Positions 33,840 to 42,739 of a stretch of DNA of 64,000 nucleotides are shown one piece after another. The translations under genes and the position numbers were made by a program. The notes below the pieces were generated by a model. The model did not search any database, was not told where the DNA came from, and worked only from the letters and a program-made list of their open reading frames with translations. Position 1 is the first letter of the stretch. Each line of letters opens with the position of its first letter. Where the stretch lies: positions 62,001-126,000 of the forward strand of contig NZ_JADOUS010000010.1 of the NCBI RefSeq assembly GCF_015752045.1, in the 5' to 3' direction. The DNA comes from Arthrobacter_D sp015752045. GTDB taxonomy: Bacteria; Actinomycetota; Actinomycetes; Actinomycetales; Micrococcaceae.

Positions 33840-34043
33840 CTAGATGCCGAGTTTTGCGAACAGACCCGTGAAGAAGCCGTTCAATGACCCGCCGAAGGCG
33901 CCGACTCCTGCGATCAGGATCACGGCGATGAGCGCGACCATGATGCCGTACTCGACGGCGGTGGCGCCGGTCTCCTCTCGGCGGAGGCGGGACTGGACGG
34001 TGAATCCGAGGGTGTGCAGGCTTGCTGCGAAGTAAGCGATCAT
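33840..34043 (-). CDS. flp: Flp-family major pilin
   Basis: This 67-residue prepilin has a 26-residue leader ending RREETG. Cleavage is predicted at G26/A27, giving mature ATAVEYGIMVALIAVILIAG with the Flp hallmarks Glu at +5 and Tyr at +6. The mature pilin is 41 residues, almost all one hydrophobic helix. A strong AGGAGTCTCCTT ribosome site precedes the ATG. It is the first gene of the Tad operon and is separated from the rest by a hairpin. Confidence 0.93.
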   Translation of the reverse strand: MIAYFAASLHTLGFTVQSRLRREETGATAVEYGIMVALIAVILIAGVGAFGGSLNGFFTGLFAKLGI

Positions 34044-34332
34044 AAGGAGACTCCTGAGGGGGACGGCGGCTGACCCAGCGCCAGCGCTGCCAGAAAGCTA
34101 GCAACGGGAAGCCGCAGGAAACCGGGTCTGCCCTGATCCTGACCGAACATTCACAAACCTGCACCGGCTCTGCACGCGCCTTGCGCAGAACCTGCGCTCG
34201 CGCTGTTCCGGACCGAACCAGCCGCTGGTCGAGTGATCGGCCGGCACCCACCTCGACGGAGGATCCGCCGGCCGTGCGAAGCCCCGCACGAACCCCCGTC
34301 CGAACCTCGACCGGAGACCGTTCACGGCCCTT
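34044..34332. promoter_or_regulatory. Intergenic region between flp and rplM promoters
   Basis: Together with the rplM leader this gap is 539 bases (34044-34582) and holds no convincing gene. The flp promoter must lie here on the minus strand. AAGCTA at 34094-34099 (TAGCTT on that strand) is a possible -10, but no -35 fits well. Confidence 0.35.
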
Positions 34333-34362
34333 TTGACCCACAGCGGAGCGGCAGGCTATCCT
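34333..34362 (+). promoter_or_regulatory. rplM-rpsI promoter
   Basis: TTGACC at 34333-34338 and TATCCT at 34357-34362 are separated by 18 bases. This is the best consensus match in the window. The leader to rplM is about 215 bases. Confidence 0.7.
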
Positions 34363-34582
34363 TGGGAGTCGTTGTGCGTGTCCCTTCTCGATACGTCTGC
34401 GCCCTTCGGAGCGGTTCAGTTGCAGAACCACCTGGCCCGGGGGCGGAGCCGAGATTCACGGGATGACTGGTCGTATTTCAGCCCTCACCTGAAGTTCCGG
34501 TAACGCATGAATAAGCTGAGCCCGCGGTACGGACGTTTCCGTAGTCACGGGCGACACCGAAATAGAAACGAAGGCCATAACC

Positions 34583-35026
34583 GTGCGTACGTACACCCCG
34601 AAGCCAGGCGACATCAACCGCCAGTGGCACGTAATCGATGCAACCGACGTCGTCCTCGGCCGTCTTGCCAGCCAGACCGCAATCCTGCTCCGCGGAAAGC
34701 ACAAGCCGACCTTCGCTCCCCACATGGACATGGGCGATTTCGTCATCATCATCAACGCTGAAAAGGTAGCCCTCACCGGCTCCAAGCTCGAGCAGAAGCG
34801 CGCCTACCGCCACTCGGGCTACCCGGGCGGCCTGAAGTCCACCACCTACGTGGAACTCCTGGACAAGAACCCGGAGCGCGCAGTCGAGAAGGCCATCCGT
34901 GGCATGCTCCCCAAGAACTCACTCGCCGCTCAGCAGATCGGCAAGCTGAAGGTCTACCGCGGTGCCGAGCACCCCCACGCCGCGCAGCAGCCCAAGACAT
35001 ACGAAATCACTCAGGTCGCCCAGTAG
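34583..35026 (+). CDS. rplM: 50S ribosomal protein L13
   Basis: L13 (147 residues) is an early 50S assembly protein. The sequence starts RTYTPKPGDINRQWHVIDAT and contains LRGKHKPTFAPHMDMGDFV and GMLPKNSLAAQQIGKLKVY. The start is GTG at 34583. It is paired with rpsI as in nearly all bacteria. Here the pair is separated from rplQ-truA by the Tad block. Confidence 0.98.
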   Translation: MRTYTPKPGDINRQWHVIDATDVVLGRLASQTAILLRGKHKPTFAPHMDMGDFVIIINAEKVALTGSKLEQKRAYRHSGYPGGLKSTTYVELLDKNPERAVEKAIRGMLPKNSLAAQQIGKLKVYRGAEHPHAAQQPKTYEITQVAQ

Positions 35027-35066
35027 TCCTGGCCACCAGTACTAAGAAATCACTTCAAGGAGAACC

Positions 35067-35564
35067 GTGGCTGAGAACACTGAAGAACTGAATGAACCGA
35101 CCGAGGAGCTCACGAGCTACACCTCGGAGTCCACCGAAGGCAGCGAGACCGCCGTCAAGGAGCGTCCCGCGCTGACCGTCGGCGGCGGAGCCGTCGGACG
35201 CCGCAAGGAAGCTGTCGCCCGCGTGCGCCTCGTCCCCGGCACCGGCAAGTGGATCGTCAACGGGCGCGAGCTCGCCGACTACTTCCCGAACAAGCTGCAC
35301 CAGCAGGAAGTCAATGACCCGTTCAAGCTCCTCGAGCTCGACGGCGCCTACGACGTCATCGCCCGCATCCACGGCGGTGGACCCTCCGGCCAGGCCGGTG
35401 CACTCCGCCTCGGAGTCGCGCGCACGCTGAACGACATCGACCGCGAGAACAACCGCCCCGCCCTCAAGAAGGCAGGCTTCCTGACTCGTGACGCACGCGT
35501 CATCGAGCGGAAGAAGGCCGGGCTCAAGAAGGCACGCAAGGCGCCTCAGTACTCCAAGCGCTGA
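35067..35564 (+). CDS. rpsI: 30S ribosomal protein S9 with acidic N-terminal extension
   Basis: S9 (165 residues; about 130 in E. coli) has a C-terminal tail that touches P-site tRNA. Here it ends APQYSKR, as usual. The core starts near residue 42 with GRRKEAVARVRLVPGTGKW. The first 40 residues are acidic and Thr/Ser/Glu-rich (ENTEELNEPTEELTSYTSES). The GTG start follows AAGGAGAA, and a strong terminator follows. Confidence 0.97.
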   Translation: MAENTEELNEPTEELTSYTSESTEGSETAVKERPALTVGGGAVGRRKEAVARVRLVPGTGKWIVNGRELADYFPNKLHQQEVNDPFKLLELDGAYDVIARIHGGGPSGQAGALRLGVARTLNDIDRENNRPALKKAGFLTRDARVIERKKAGLKKARKAPQYSKR

Positions 35565-35583
35565 TCCTCCCAGGACACGCGCA

Positions 35584-35613
35584 GATGCCCGTCCGGGCTT
35601 CCGGACGGGCATC
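35584..35613 (+). terminator. rplM-rpsI terminator
   Basis: A perfect 13-bp stem (35584-35596 with 35601-35613) with loop GCTT is followed by GTGCTTT. Confidence 0.85.
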
Positions 35614-35676
35614 GTGCTTTAACCTGTTCGAGGAGCCGCCCGAGCGGTCCCATGTTCTGCACTTAGGATGATCACG

Positions 35677-37032
35677 ATGAGCAAGTTATTCGGAACCGAT
35701 GGCGTCCGCGGCCTGGCCAATGGCCTGATCACGGCGGAACTGTCCCTCCAGTTGGCCCAGGCGGCCGCTGTGGTCCTCGGCCACAACGCCGTGGACGGGC
35801 GCCGCCCCACCGCGGTCATCGCCCGCGACCCCCGCATCAGCGGTGAGTTCATCGCGGCCGCCGTCGAGGCCGGACTCGCCAGCTGCGGCGTGGACGTCTA
35901 CGACGCCGGGGTCCTGCCGACGCCCGCCGCGGCGTTCCTCGTGGCCGACCTCGGCGCCGACTTCGGCGTCATGATCTCCGCCTCCCACAACGCGGCTCCC
36001 GACAACGGCATCAAGTTCCTCGCCCGGGGCGGCAAGAAGCTCAGCGATGCCCTCGAGGACGCCATCGAGGACGAGATGGCTCGGCCACGGCTGCGTCCCG
36101 TGGCGGGCGACGTGGGACGCATCCAGCGCTTCGCCGACGCCGAGGACCGCTACGTGGTCCACCTCCTCCAGACCCTCCCGCACCGCCTCGAAGGGCTCAA
36201 GGTGGTCCTCGACTGCGCCCACGGCGCGGCGAGCGGCTGTTCTCCCGAGGTCTTCCGGGACGCCGGCGCGGACATCTTCGTCATCGGTGCGGACCCCGAC
36301 GGCGTGAACATCAACGACGGCTACGGCTCGACGCACCTCGGGAAGCTGCAGGCCGCCGTCCTCGAGCACGGCGCCGACGTCGGCATCGCCCACGACGGCG
36401 ACGCCGACCGGTGCCTGGCTGTCGACCACGAGGGGACGATCGTGGACGGCGACCAGATCATGGCCGTGATGGCGCTCGCGATGAAGGACGCCGGGAAGCT
36501 CAAGGACGACACCCTCGTGGCGACCGTGATGAGCAACCTGGGCCTGAAGATCGCCCTCCGCGAGGCAGGCGTCACCATCAAGGAAACCGGCGTGGGAGAC
36601 CGCTACGTGCTCGAGGGGATGCGCGACGGCGGCTACAGCCTCGGCGGCGAGCAGTCCGGGCACGTCATCTTCGCCGAGCACGCCACCACGGGCGACGGCG
36701 TCCTCACCGGGCTCCAGCTGGCCTCGCGCATGGCCGGGACCGGCAAGAGCCTCAAGGAGCTCGCCGCAGTCATGACGAAGCTCCCGCAGGTGCTCATCAA
36801 CGTCAAGGGCGTGGACCGCAGCGCAGCGAATTCCGACGAGGGCGTGCAGGACGCCGTCCGCGAGGCCGAGGCCGTCCTCGGCGAGACCGGGCGGGTGCTG
36901 CTGCGCCCTTCCGGCACGGAGCCGGTGGTCCGCGTCATGGTCGAGGCTGCCGATCTCGCGACCGCCCAGCGCATCGCCGAGGAGCTCGCCGCCACCGTCC
37001 AGAAGCGGTTGTCCCTCGAGCCGGTCGCCTGA
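35677..37032 (+). CDS. glmM: Phosphoglucosamine mutase
   Basis: GlmM (451 residues) converts glucosamine-6-phosphate to glucosamine-1-phosphate for peptidoglycan precursors. The start SKLFGTDGVRGLANG, the phospho-serine loop MISASHNAAPDNGIKF, the metal loop AHDGDADRCLAVD and the phosphate-binding LLRPSGTEPVVRVM are all present. I chose the ATG at 35677 because AGGA lies 8 bases before it; an ATG three codons upstream is also open. glmS lies about 3.3 kb downstream. Confidence 0.97.
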   Translation: MSKLFGTDGVRGLANGLITAELSLQLAQAAAVVLGHNAVDGRRPTAVIARDPRISGEFIAAAVEAGLASCGVDVYDAGVLPTPAAAFLVADLGADFGVMISASHNAAPDNGIKFLARGGKKLSDALEDAIEDEMARPRLRPVAGDVGRIQRFADAEDRYVVHLLQTLPHRLEGLKVVLDCAHGAASGCSPEVFRDAGADIFVIGADPDGVNINDGYGSTHLGKLQAAVLEHGADVGIAHDGDADRCLAVDHEGTIVDGDQIMAVMALAMKDAGKLKDDTLVATVMSNLGLKIALREAGVTIKETGVGDRYVLEGMRDGGYSLGGEQSGHVIFAEHATTGDGVLTGLQLASRMAGTGKSLKELAAVMTKLPQVLINVKGVDRSAANSDEGVQDAVREAEAVLGETGRVLLRPSGTEPVVRVMVEAADLATAQRIAEELAATVQKRLSLEPVA

Positions 37033-37084
37033 CCCGGCCTCACCGCCTCCGAGTACGCGCTACTCGCCGGGTTGCCGGCGATGG

Positions 37085-37469
37085 CGCCCGGCCCCCGCCG
37101 CGGGCGCTGCGCCTGCCCCGCCACGTACGGCACGAGGGCCGGCTGCGACCGGCGTGCCGCGTGGTCCTCCTCACCGTCGTGGGCGATGACGACGACGCCC
37201 GACGCCGGCGCGAGCACGGGCGTGCCGAATCCGGTGAAAGCCTCCGGCGCCTCCGTGGCGACCAGGGTCCGCCAGGTCCTCGGGGCCGGACGGCCGCGGG
37301 CATCGACGGGGACGAGGTCGATCGCATAGGTGGTCCCCATCCGGACGGTGCCATGACTCGGGACGCGACGCGCAGGATTGTTGCGTGCGCGGAACCTCCC
37401 CTCCAGCGGGTAGTGCAGCAGCACCGGGCCCCTGTCCGCTCCGGGATCGTCCATGCGCTCCATTGTCAT
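37085..37469 (-). pseudogene. Truncated M23-type peptidase remnant
   Basis: Reading from about 37469 (MTMERMDDPGADRGPVLLHY), the frame shows LEGRFRARNNPARRVPSHGT, GTTYAIDLVPVDARGRPAPR and FGTPVLAPASGVVVIAHDGE. These resemble the first half of LytM/M23 peptidases of this group, including the first metal-site His and Asp. The match ends at GAIAGN near 37085. The second half with the HxH metal motif is missing, because only about 50 bases remain before the end of convergent glmM. The frame has no stop until deep in the glmM antisense strand, so a 3' deletion is likely. Function is presumably lost. Confidence 0.5.
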
Positions 37470-37653
37470 CTTCCCGGCAGCCGGGAGCGAGGCCTCGGCC
37501 AGCCGTGGCCCCCGGGAGATGCGGCTGCTCTTGCGGTCCGGTGCCGGGCGCGGCACGCTGGATCGGTCGGCGCGCCGCCGGCAGCCACAGCGGTGAGGGA
37601 GCGGTTGCCACGGATGATGCACGGCAGGTCCGGGACGGGATGGAGGTACCACG

Positions 37654-38388
37654 GTGAGAGTGCTCGTGACCGGCTCGGCGGAGGGCCTCGGCCTGGTCGC
37701 GGCAGAGACCCTGCTGGCGCAGGGACACGACGTCGTCGTGCATGCCCGCAACGCAGGCCGCGCGGGCGTCCTCGCACCCCTCACCGGTCGGGGTGCCGGG
37801 CTCGTGGTGGGCGACTTCGAGGACCGGGACGCGGTCCTTCGGATCGCCGCCGAGCTGACCGCGGGGGAGCCACCCGACGCCGTGATCCACAACGCGGGCG
37901 TCTGGAGCGGGCCCGCCGTCATGCCCGTCAATGTCATCGCCCCCTATCTCCTGACCGCCCTGCTCGCTGGCGCGCGGCGCCACGTGTACCTGAGCAGCGG
38001 ATTGCACTCCAGCGGTCGCCCGTCCGTCGAGGGCGTGGACTGGCGGGGCCGCATGCCGGGTCACTACGGCGACAGCAAGCTCTTCCTCACCACGTTCTCC
38101 GCCGCGCTGGCACGCCTGCGCCCCGATGTCCTGAGCAACGCGGTGGACCCGGGGTGGGTCCCCACGAGGATGGGCGGGCCCGGCGCGCCGGACGATCTCG
38201 AGCTCGGCCACCAGACCCAGGAGTGGCTCGCCACGGGGAAGGACCCCGAGGCGCTCACGACGGGCGGGTACTGGTTCCACCGACAGCGCCGGCAACCCCA
38301 CCCCGCCGTGCCGGACATCGCGTTCCAGGAGCGGCTGCTCGATGCCCTGGCAGGGGAGACGGGCGTGGCCCTGCCTGGTCCCCGCTGA
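37654..38388 (+). CDS. Short-chain dehydrogenase/reductase (SDR) family protein
   Basis: The protein has 244 residues. The nucleotide-binding motif reads TGSAEGLG near residue 6, then VIHNAGVW, the serine region VYLSSGLHSSGR and the catalytic YGDSK (YxxxK). This is an intact classical SDR site. The substrate is unknown. The GTG start at 37654 lies in the gap beside the truncated peptidase, so the two may have been divergent neighbours. It ends 15 bases before the convergent VanY-type gene. Confidence 0.87.
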   Translation: MRVLVTGSAEGLGLVAAETLLAQGHDVVVHARNAGRAGVLAPLTGRGAGLVVGDFEDRDAVLRIAAELTAGEPPDAVIHNAGVWSGPAVMPVNVIAPYLLTALLAGARRHVYLSSGLHSSGRPSVEGVDWRGRMPGHYGDSKLFLTTFSAALARLRPDVLSNAVDPGWVPTRMGGPGAPDDLELGHQTQEWLATGKDPEALTTGGYWFHRQRRQPHPAVPDIAFQERLLDALAGETGVALPGPR

Positions 38389-38403
38389 GGCGAAGCGCGC
38401 CGC

Positions 38404-39303
38404 TCAGTACGACGGCGCCGGCGGGAGGCCGAAGTGCTCTTCGAGGGTCCGGGTCCCGGCCGCCTTCATGGCGAGGGAGACGTCCCTGCCCACGTAGCGG
38501 AAGTGCCAGGACTCCGACGAGAAGCCGGTGATCTGGTGGAACCCGAACGGGTACCGGAGGATGAACCCGAAGTCGGCCGCATTCGCCGCCGCCCACTGCC
38601 CTGCCGGCGTGTCCTGGAAGCAGAGCACCAGGGTGCAGGCGCCGTCGGCCTGCGCGATGTCGAAGGCGAGGCCCGTCTGGTGCTCGGAGTAGCCGGGGCG
38701 GGCCGATACGGTGTCCGCGCCGGCCGGGCCTCCGTACTGGCCCACCCAGTACGCGTAGGTCGATTCCTGGTCCGCGAAGGAGCGGTACCCGCTGACCATG
38801 GCCAGATCCACGCCGTCCGCCGCGGCTGCCGCGAACATATCCTCCACAGCCTCCGCGGTGTCGGGGCGCAGGAGGTCGAAGCTGGTGGGCGTGGCGACGT
38901 CGGGCCGGCGCAGGTCGGCGGGCGCGTAGTCCAGCGGTGCCAGGGGCCTGCGCTTGTTCACGACGACGTCGACGGCGGCCGGATCGCGGTGCGCATCCGA
39001 GGCAGGGGCAGGAGGAGGAGGAGCAGGGGGCCCGGCCGACGCGGTCGTCGGGGGAGCCGCCGGACCGCTCACGTCGGGGAGGGGCTCGCTCCGGACCGGG
39101 GCAGGGAGATCCGTGCCCGTTGCGTCGGGATCGTCGGGATCGGCGGGATCCGACGCCGGCGGGGCTGCGGTACTCGAAGCGTCGCCCGTCCCGGCGCTGG
39201 AGGGCGAGGGCCCGGGCGGGGGTGAGGGCACGGGATCCGGCGCCGAGCACGCCGTGAGCGTCACTGCGAGGACGACCAGCGCCACCGACGGCCGGACGCG
39301 CAC
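38404..39303 (-). CDS. VanY-type D-alanyl-D-alanine carboxypeptidase lipoprotein (M15B)
   Basis: The protein has 299 residues. A signal peptide ends in the lipobox LTAC with lipid-modified C19. A Pro/Ala/Asp-rich linker (about 20-110) follows, then the M15B domain: MVSGYRSFADQES, the zinc motif GYSEHQTGLAFDI (SxHxxGxAxD) and ESWHFRYVG. It should trim peptidoglycan stem peptides outside the membrane. The GTG at 39303 lies 3 bases after the coaA stop, so I place the start there; an in-frame extension to 39546 lies inside coaA. Confidence 0.9.
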   Translation of the reverse strand: MRVRPSVALVVLAVTLTACSAPDPVPSPPPGPSPSSAGTGDASSTAAPPASDPADPDDPDATGTDLPAPVRSEPLPDVSGPAAPPTTASAGPPAPPPPAPASDAHRDPAAVDVVVNKRRPLAPLDYAPADLRRPDVATPTSFDLLRPDTAEAVEDMFAAAAADGVDLAMVSGYRSFADQESTYAYWVGQYGGPAGADTVSARPGYSEHQTGLAFDIAQADGACTLVLCFQDTPAGQWAAANAADFGFILRYPFGFHQITGFSSESWHFRYVGRDVSLAMKAAGTRTLEEHFGLPPAPSY

Positions 39304-39305
39304 GG

Positions 39306-40283
39306 TCAGGTCTTCCGGAGGAGCATGCGGCGCACCGAGTGGTCGGCGTCCTTGGTGAGCACCAGCTGCGCCCGACCGCGCGTGGGCAGGACGTTCGCCA
39401 CGAGGTTGGGCTCGTTGATGCGTTCCCAGATGCCGGACGCCGTCCGGCGGGCCTCCTCGTCGCTGAGGCCGGCGTAGCGGTGGAAGTAGGACTGGGGATT
39501 CGCGAACGCGCCGGAGCGCAGCGACTGGAAGCGGTGGATGTACCACTCCTTGATGTTGGCGGTCTTCGCGTCCACGTAGATGGAGAAGTCGAAGAAGTCG
39601 CTCAGCGCGAGCCCGGTGATGCCGTCGGGCCGCGGACGCGCCGGGGCGAGGACGTTGAGGCCCTCGACGATCAGGACGTCGGGGCGCCGGACCACCACTT
39701 CGCGGCCCGGCACGATGTCGTACGTGAGGTGCGAGTACGAGGGCGCACGCACCTCGGCGGCACCGCTCTTGACCTCGCTGACGAAGCGCAGGAGGCGCCG
39801 CCGGTCGTAGGACTCGGGGAAGCCCTTGCGCTGCATGAGGCCGCGACGCTCGAGCTCCGCGTTCGGGTACAGGAACCCGTCCGTGGTGATCAGGGCCACG
39901 TCGGGGGTGTCCGGCCAGCGCCGCAGCAGTTCGCGCAGCACCCTCGCCGTCGTCGACTTGCCCACCGCCACGGATCCTGCGACGCCGATGACGAACGGGG
40001 TGCGCGTGGTGCTCTCGCCGAGGAACGTGTTCGTGGCCGCGTGGAGTTGGCCGGCTGCCGCCGTGTACAGGTTCAGCAGGCGGGAGAGGGGCAGGTAGAC
40101 CTCACGCACCTCGTCGAGGTTGAGGGCGTCCCCCAGGCCGCGCAGGCGCTGGACGTCCTCGACGTTCAGGGGGCTCCTGATCTCGTGGGACAGGCGGGAC
40201 CACATCTGGCGGTCGAGCTCGACGAAGGGGGTGAAGGATTCGGCGCTGGTGGCCTGCTGCGTGCCCGTGCCTCTGTCATTCAC
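39306..40283 (-). CDS. coaA: Pantothenate kinase, type I
   Basis: CoaA (325 residues) catalyses the first step of coenzyme A synthesis. The P-loop GVAGSVAVGKST (100-111), TTDGFLYPN and the segment GLNVLAPARPRPDG are typical. I chose GTG 40283 because CAGAAT ends 6 bases before it (40295-40290 on this strand), as for leaderless mRNAs. An upstream extension to 40346 would overlap divergent glmS. It is probably co-transcribed with the VanY-type gene. Confidence 0.93.
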   Translation of the reverse strand: MNDRGTGTQQATSAESFTPFVELDRQMWSRLSHEIRSPLNVEDVQRLRGLGDALNLDEVREVYLPLSRLLNLYTAAAGQLHAATNTFLGESTTRTPFVIGVAGSVAVGKSTTARVLRELLRRWPDTPDVALITTDGFLYPNAELERRGLMQRKGFPESYDRRRLLRFVSEVKSGAAEVRAPSYSHLTYDIVPGREVVVRRPDVLIVEGLNVLAPARPRPDGITGLALSDFFDFSIYVDAKTANIKEWYIHRFQSLRSGAFANPQSYFHRYAGLSDEEARRTASGIWERINEPNLVANVLPTRGRAQLVLTKDADHSVRRMLLRKT

Positions 40284-40289
40284 CTGACG

Positions 40290-40337
40290 ATTCTGCCCGG
40301 TGGCCTGCGCATTAACAAACACGGCCACCGGTACGCT
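40290..40337. promoter_or_regulatory. Divergent leaderless-type promoters of coaA and glmS
   Basis: On the minus strand CAGAAT (40295-40290) precedes the coaA GTG by 6 bases. On the plus strand TACGCT (40332-40337) precedes the glmS ATG by 7 bases. Only 61 bases separate the two starts, leaving little room for ribosome sites. Confidence 0.5.
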
Positions 40338-40344
40338 AGGTGTC

Positions 40345-42285
40345 ATGTGTGGAATTGTGGGATATGTAGGCCGGGACCGCGGCCAGGGAACATCGGCGCT
40401 CGACTCTGTCGCCCCGGCGTTCGATCAGGAATCGTCCGAAGCGCAGCACGGCGCGCTCGACGTCGTCATGGAGGGCCTCAGGCGCCTCGAATACCGCGGA
40501 TACGATTCCGCCGGCGTGGCGGTGATCACTCCGGCCGGGATCGAGTCGCGCAAGAAGGCGGGCAAGCTGACGAACCTCGTCGAGGAGCTGGTGACGGCAC
40601 CGCTGCCGCGCTCGCTGACCGGGATCGGGCACACGCGGTGGGCGACCCACGGCGGACCCACCGACCAGAATGCGCACCCGCACCTCGCCGACGGCGGCAG
40701 GCTCGCGCTGATCCACAACGGCATCATCGAGAACTATGCCGAGCTCAAGGCGGAGCTGACCGGTGAGGGGCTCGACTTCATCTCCGACACCGACACCGAG
40801 GTCGCTGCCGGGCTCGTCGGCCACCTGTACCGCGGGCTCGTCGAGAGCGGCGCCGAGGGCGACATCCTGACCCTCGCCCTGCAGCAGGCCTGCCAGCGAC
40901 TCGAGGGCGCCTTCACGCTCCTCGCCATCCACCAGGACCAGCCCGGCGTCGTCGCGGCCGGCCGCCGCAACTCGCCGCTCGTGGTGGGGCTCGGCGACGG
41001 GGAGAACTTCCTCGGGTCCGATGTCTCCGGGTTCATCGACTTCACGCGCCGCGCCGTCGAGCTCGGCCAGGACCAGATCGTCACCATCACGCCCGACGAC
41101 GTCACCATCACCGACTTCTTCGGCGCCCCCGCCGAAGGCACGGAGTTCCACGTCAGCTGGGACGCCGCCGCTGCCGAGAAGGGCGGCTTCGACTCCTTCA
41201 TGGAGAAGGAGATCCACGACCAGCCCGACGCCGTCGCTCAGACCCTCCTCGGCCGCTCCGACGTCGACGGCAACCTGATGCTCGACGAACTGCGCATCGA
41301 CGAGACGATCCTGCGCTCGGTCGACAAGATCGTGGTGCTCGCCTGCGGTACGTCGGCCTACGCGGGCCAGGTGGCCAAGTACGCCATCGAGCACTGGTGC
41401 CGCATCCCCACCGAGGTGGAGCTGTCCCACGAGTTCCGGTACCGCGACCCGATCGTGAACGAGAAGACGCTCGTCGTCGCGATCTCCCAGTCCGGCGAGA
41501 CCATGGACACCCTCATGGCCGTCCGCTACGCCCGCGAGCAGGGCGCCAAGGTCGTGGCGATCTGCAACACCAACGGGTCCACGATCCCGCGCGAATCCGA
41601 CGCCGTGCTCTACACGCACGCCGGCCCGGAGATCGCCGTCGCCTCCACGAAGGCCTTCCTCGCGCAGATCACCGCCGCATACCTGCTGGGCCTGTACCTC
41701 GCGCAGCTGCGCGGCAACAAGTACCGCGACGAGATCGCCGACGTCCTCGCGGACCTCTCGACCATCCCGGCCAAGATCCAGGCCGTCCTCGACGACGCCG
41801 ACAAGATCAAGCAGCTCGGCACGGACATGGTCAACGCCAAGTCGGTGCTGTTCCTCGGCCGCCACGTGGGCTTCCCCGTGGCGATGGAGGGTGCGCTGAA
41901 GCTCAAGGAGCTCGCCTACATCCACGCCGAAGGCTTCGCTGCCGGTGAACTCAAGCACGGACCGATCGCCCTGATCGAGGAGGGCCAGCCCGTCGTCGTG
42001 GTCATGCCGTCCCCGAGCGCCCGCGACTCGCTGCACGCCAAGGTGGTCTCCAACGTCCAGGAGATCCGCGCACGCGGTGCCGTGACGATCGTCATCGCTG
42101 AGGAGGGCGACACCGCCGTCGAGGCGTACTCCGAGCACGTGTTCTACGTGCCGGAGACCCCGACGCTGCTCGCCCCGCTGCTGACCACGGTGCCGCTGCA
42201 GATCTTCGCCCTCGCCCTCGCGAGCGCCAAGGGCTACGACGTCGACCAGCCGCGCAACCTGGCGAAGTCGGTCACGGTTGAGTAG
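40345..42285 (+). CDS. glmS: Glutamine--fructose-6-phosphate aminotransferase (isomerizing)
   Basis: GlmS (646 residues) makes glucosamine-6-phosphate for cell-wall synthesis. The N-terminal Cys2 nucleophile is in MCGIVGYVGRD. The glutaminase domain has YRGYDSAGVAV and GHTRWATHGGPTDQNAHPH. Two SIS domains follow (ACGTSAYAGQVAKY; SQSGETMDTL; STKAFLAQITA) and the end is DQPRNLAKSVTVE. Start fixed by Cys2 and the -10 spacing. No glmS-type ribozyme is seen upstream; there is no room for one. Confidence 0.97.
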   Translation: MCGIVGYVGRDRGQGTSALDSVAPAFDQESSEAQHGALDVVMEGLRRLEYRGYDSAGVAVITPAGIESRKKAGKLTNLVEELVTAPLPRSLTGIGHTRWATHGGPTDQNAHPHLADGGRLALIHNGIIENYAELKAELTGEGLDFISDTDTEVAAGLVGHLYRGLVESGAEGDILTLALQQACQRLEGAFTLLAIHQDQPGVVAAGRRNSPLVVGLGDGENFLGSDVSGFIDFTRRAVELGQDQIVTITPDDVTITDFFGAPAEGTEFHVSWDAAAAEKGGFDSFMEKEIHDQPDAVAQTLLGRSDVDGNLMLDELRIDETILRSVDKIVVLACGTSAYAGQVAKYAIEHWCRIPTEVELSHEFRYRDPIVNEKTLVVAISQSGETMDTLMAVRYAREQGAKVVAICNTNGSTIPRESDAVLYTHAGPEIAVASTKAFLAQITAAYLLGLYLAQLRGNKYRDEIADVLADLSTIPAKIQAVLDDADKIKQLGTDMVNAKSVLFLGRHVGFPVAMEGALKLKELAYIHAEGFAAGELKHGPIALIEEGQPVVVVMPSPSARDSLHAKVVSNVQEIRARGAVTIVIAEEGDTAVEAYSEHVFYVPETPTLLAPLLTTVPLQIFALALASAKGYDVDQPRNLAKSVTVE

Positions 42286-42294
42286 TCCCCTCCC

Positions 42295-42324
42295 GGTGCC
42301 GCTGCGGATCCCCGCAGCGGCACC
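42295..42324 (+). terminator. glmS terminator
   Basis: A perfect 13-bp stem (42295-42307 with 42312-42324) with loop ATCC lies just after the glmS stop and 15 bases before acpS. Read-through may still occur. Confidence 0.7.
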
Positions 42325-42339
42325 CGGCCGGGTGCCGGC

Positions 42340-42708
42340 GTGATCGTCGGCATCGGCGTCGACGTCGTGGACGTGGAACGCTTCCGGCAGCAGCTCGAAC
42401 GCACCCCGGCGCTGCTCGAGCGTCTGTTCGTGCCCGCCGAGCGCCAGCTCAACACCCGGTCGCTCGCCGCACGCTTCGCGGCCAAGGAGGCCGTCGCGAA
42501 GGCGGTCGGTGCCCCCGTGGGCATGAACTGGCAGCACTGCACCATCGCGGTCGACGAGACGGGCGCGCCGTCCGTCGTCGTCGACGGGACCGTGGCGGAG
42601 GCCGCACGCGCCCGGGGCGTCGAGACGTGGCACCTGTCCATCAGCCACGACGGCGGCCTCGCCACCGCCATGGTGGTGGCCGAGGGCCCGGCGGCAGGCC
42701 GAAAATAG
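42340..42708 (+). CDS. acpS: Holo-[acyl-carrier-protein] synthase
   Basis: AcpS (122 residues) transfers phosphopantetheine from CoA to acyl carrier protein. The motifs IVGIGVDVVDVERF and AARFAAKEAVAKAVG (metal-binding Asp and Glu) are intact, followed by WHLSISHDGGLATAMV. The start is GTG at 42340. It is near coaA, which makes the CoA donor, and directly upstream of the NAD(P)HX repair gene. Confidence 0.95.
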   Translation: MIVGIGVDVVDVERFRQQLERTPALLERLFVPAERQLNTRSLAARFAAKEAVAKAVGAPVGMNWQHCTIAVDETGAPSVVVDGTVAEAARARGVETWHLSISHDGGLATAMVVAEGPAAGRK

Positions 42709-42739
42709 TAATCGTACTGATGATCGCCTGGCTTACCGC

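Noticed and set aside
34233..34466. Possible small gene upstream of rplM
   Set aside because: It overlaps the clear rplM promoter, has no ribosome site and looks like random high-GC coding.
36633..37084. Extension of the M23 remnant frame into glmM antisense
   Set aside because: Homology stops at about 37085 and the rest mirrors glmM codons.
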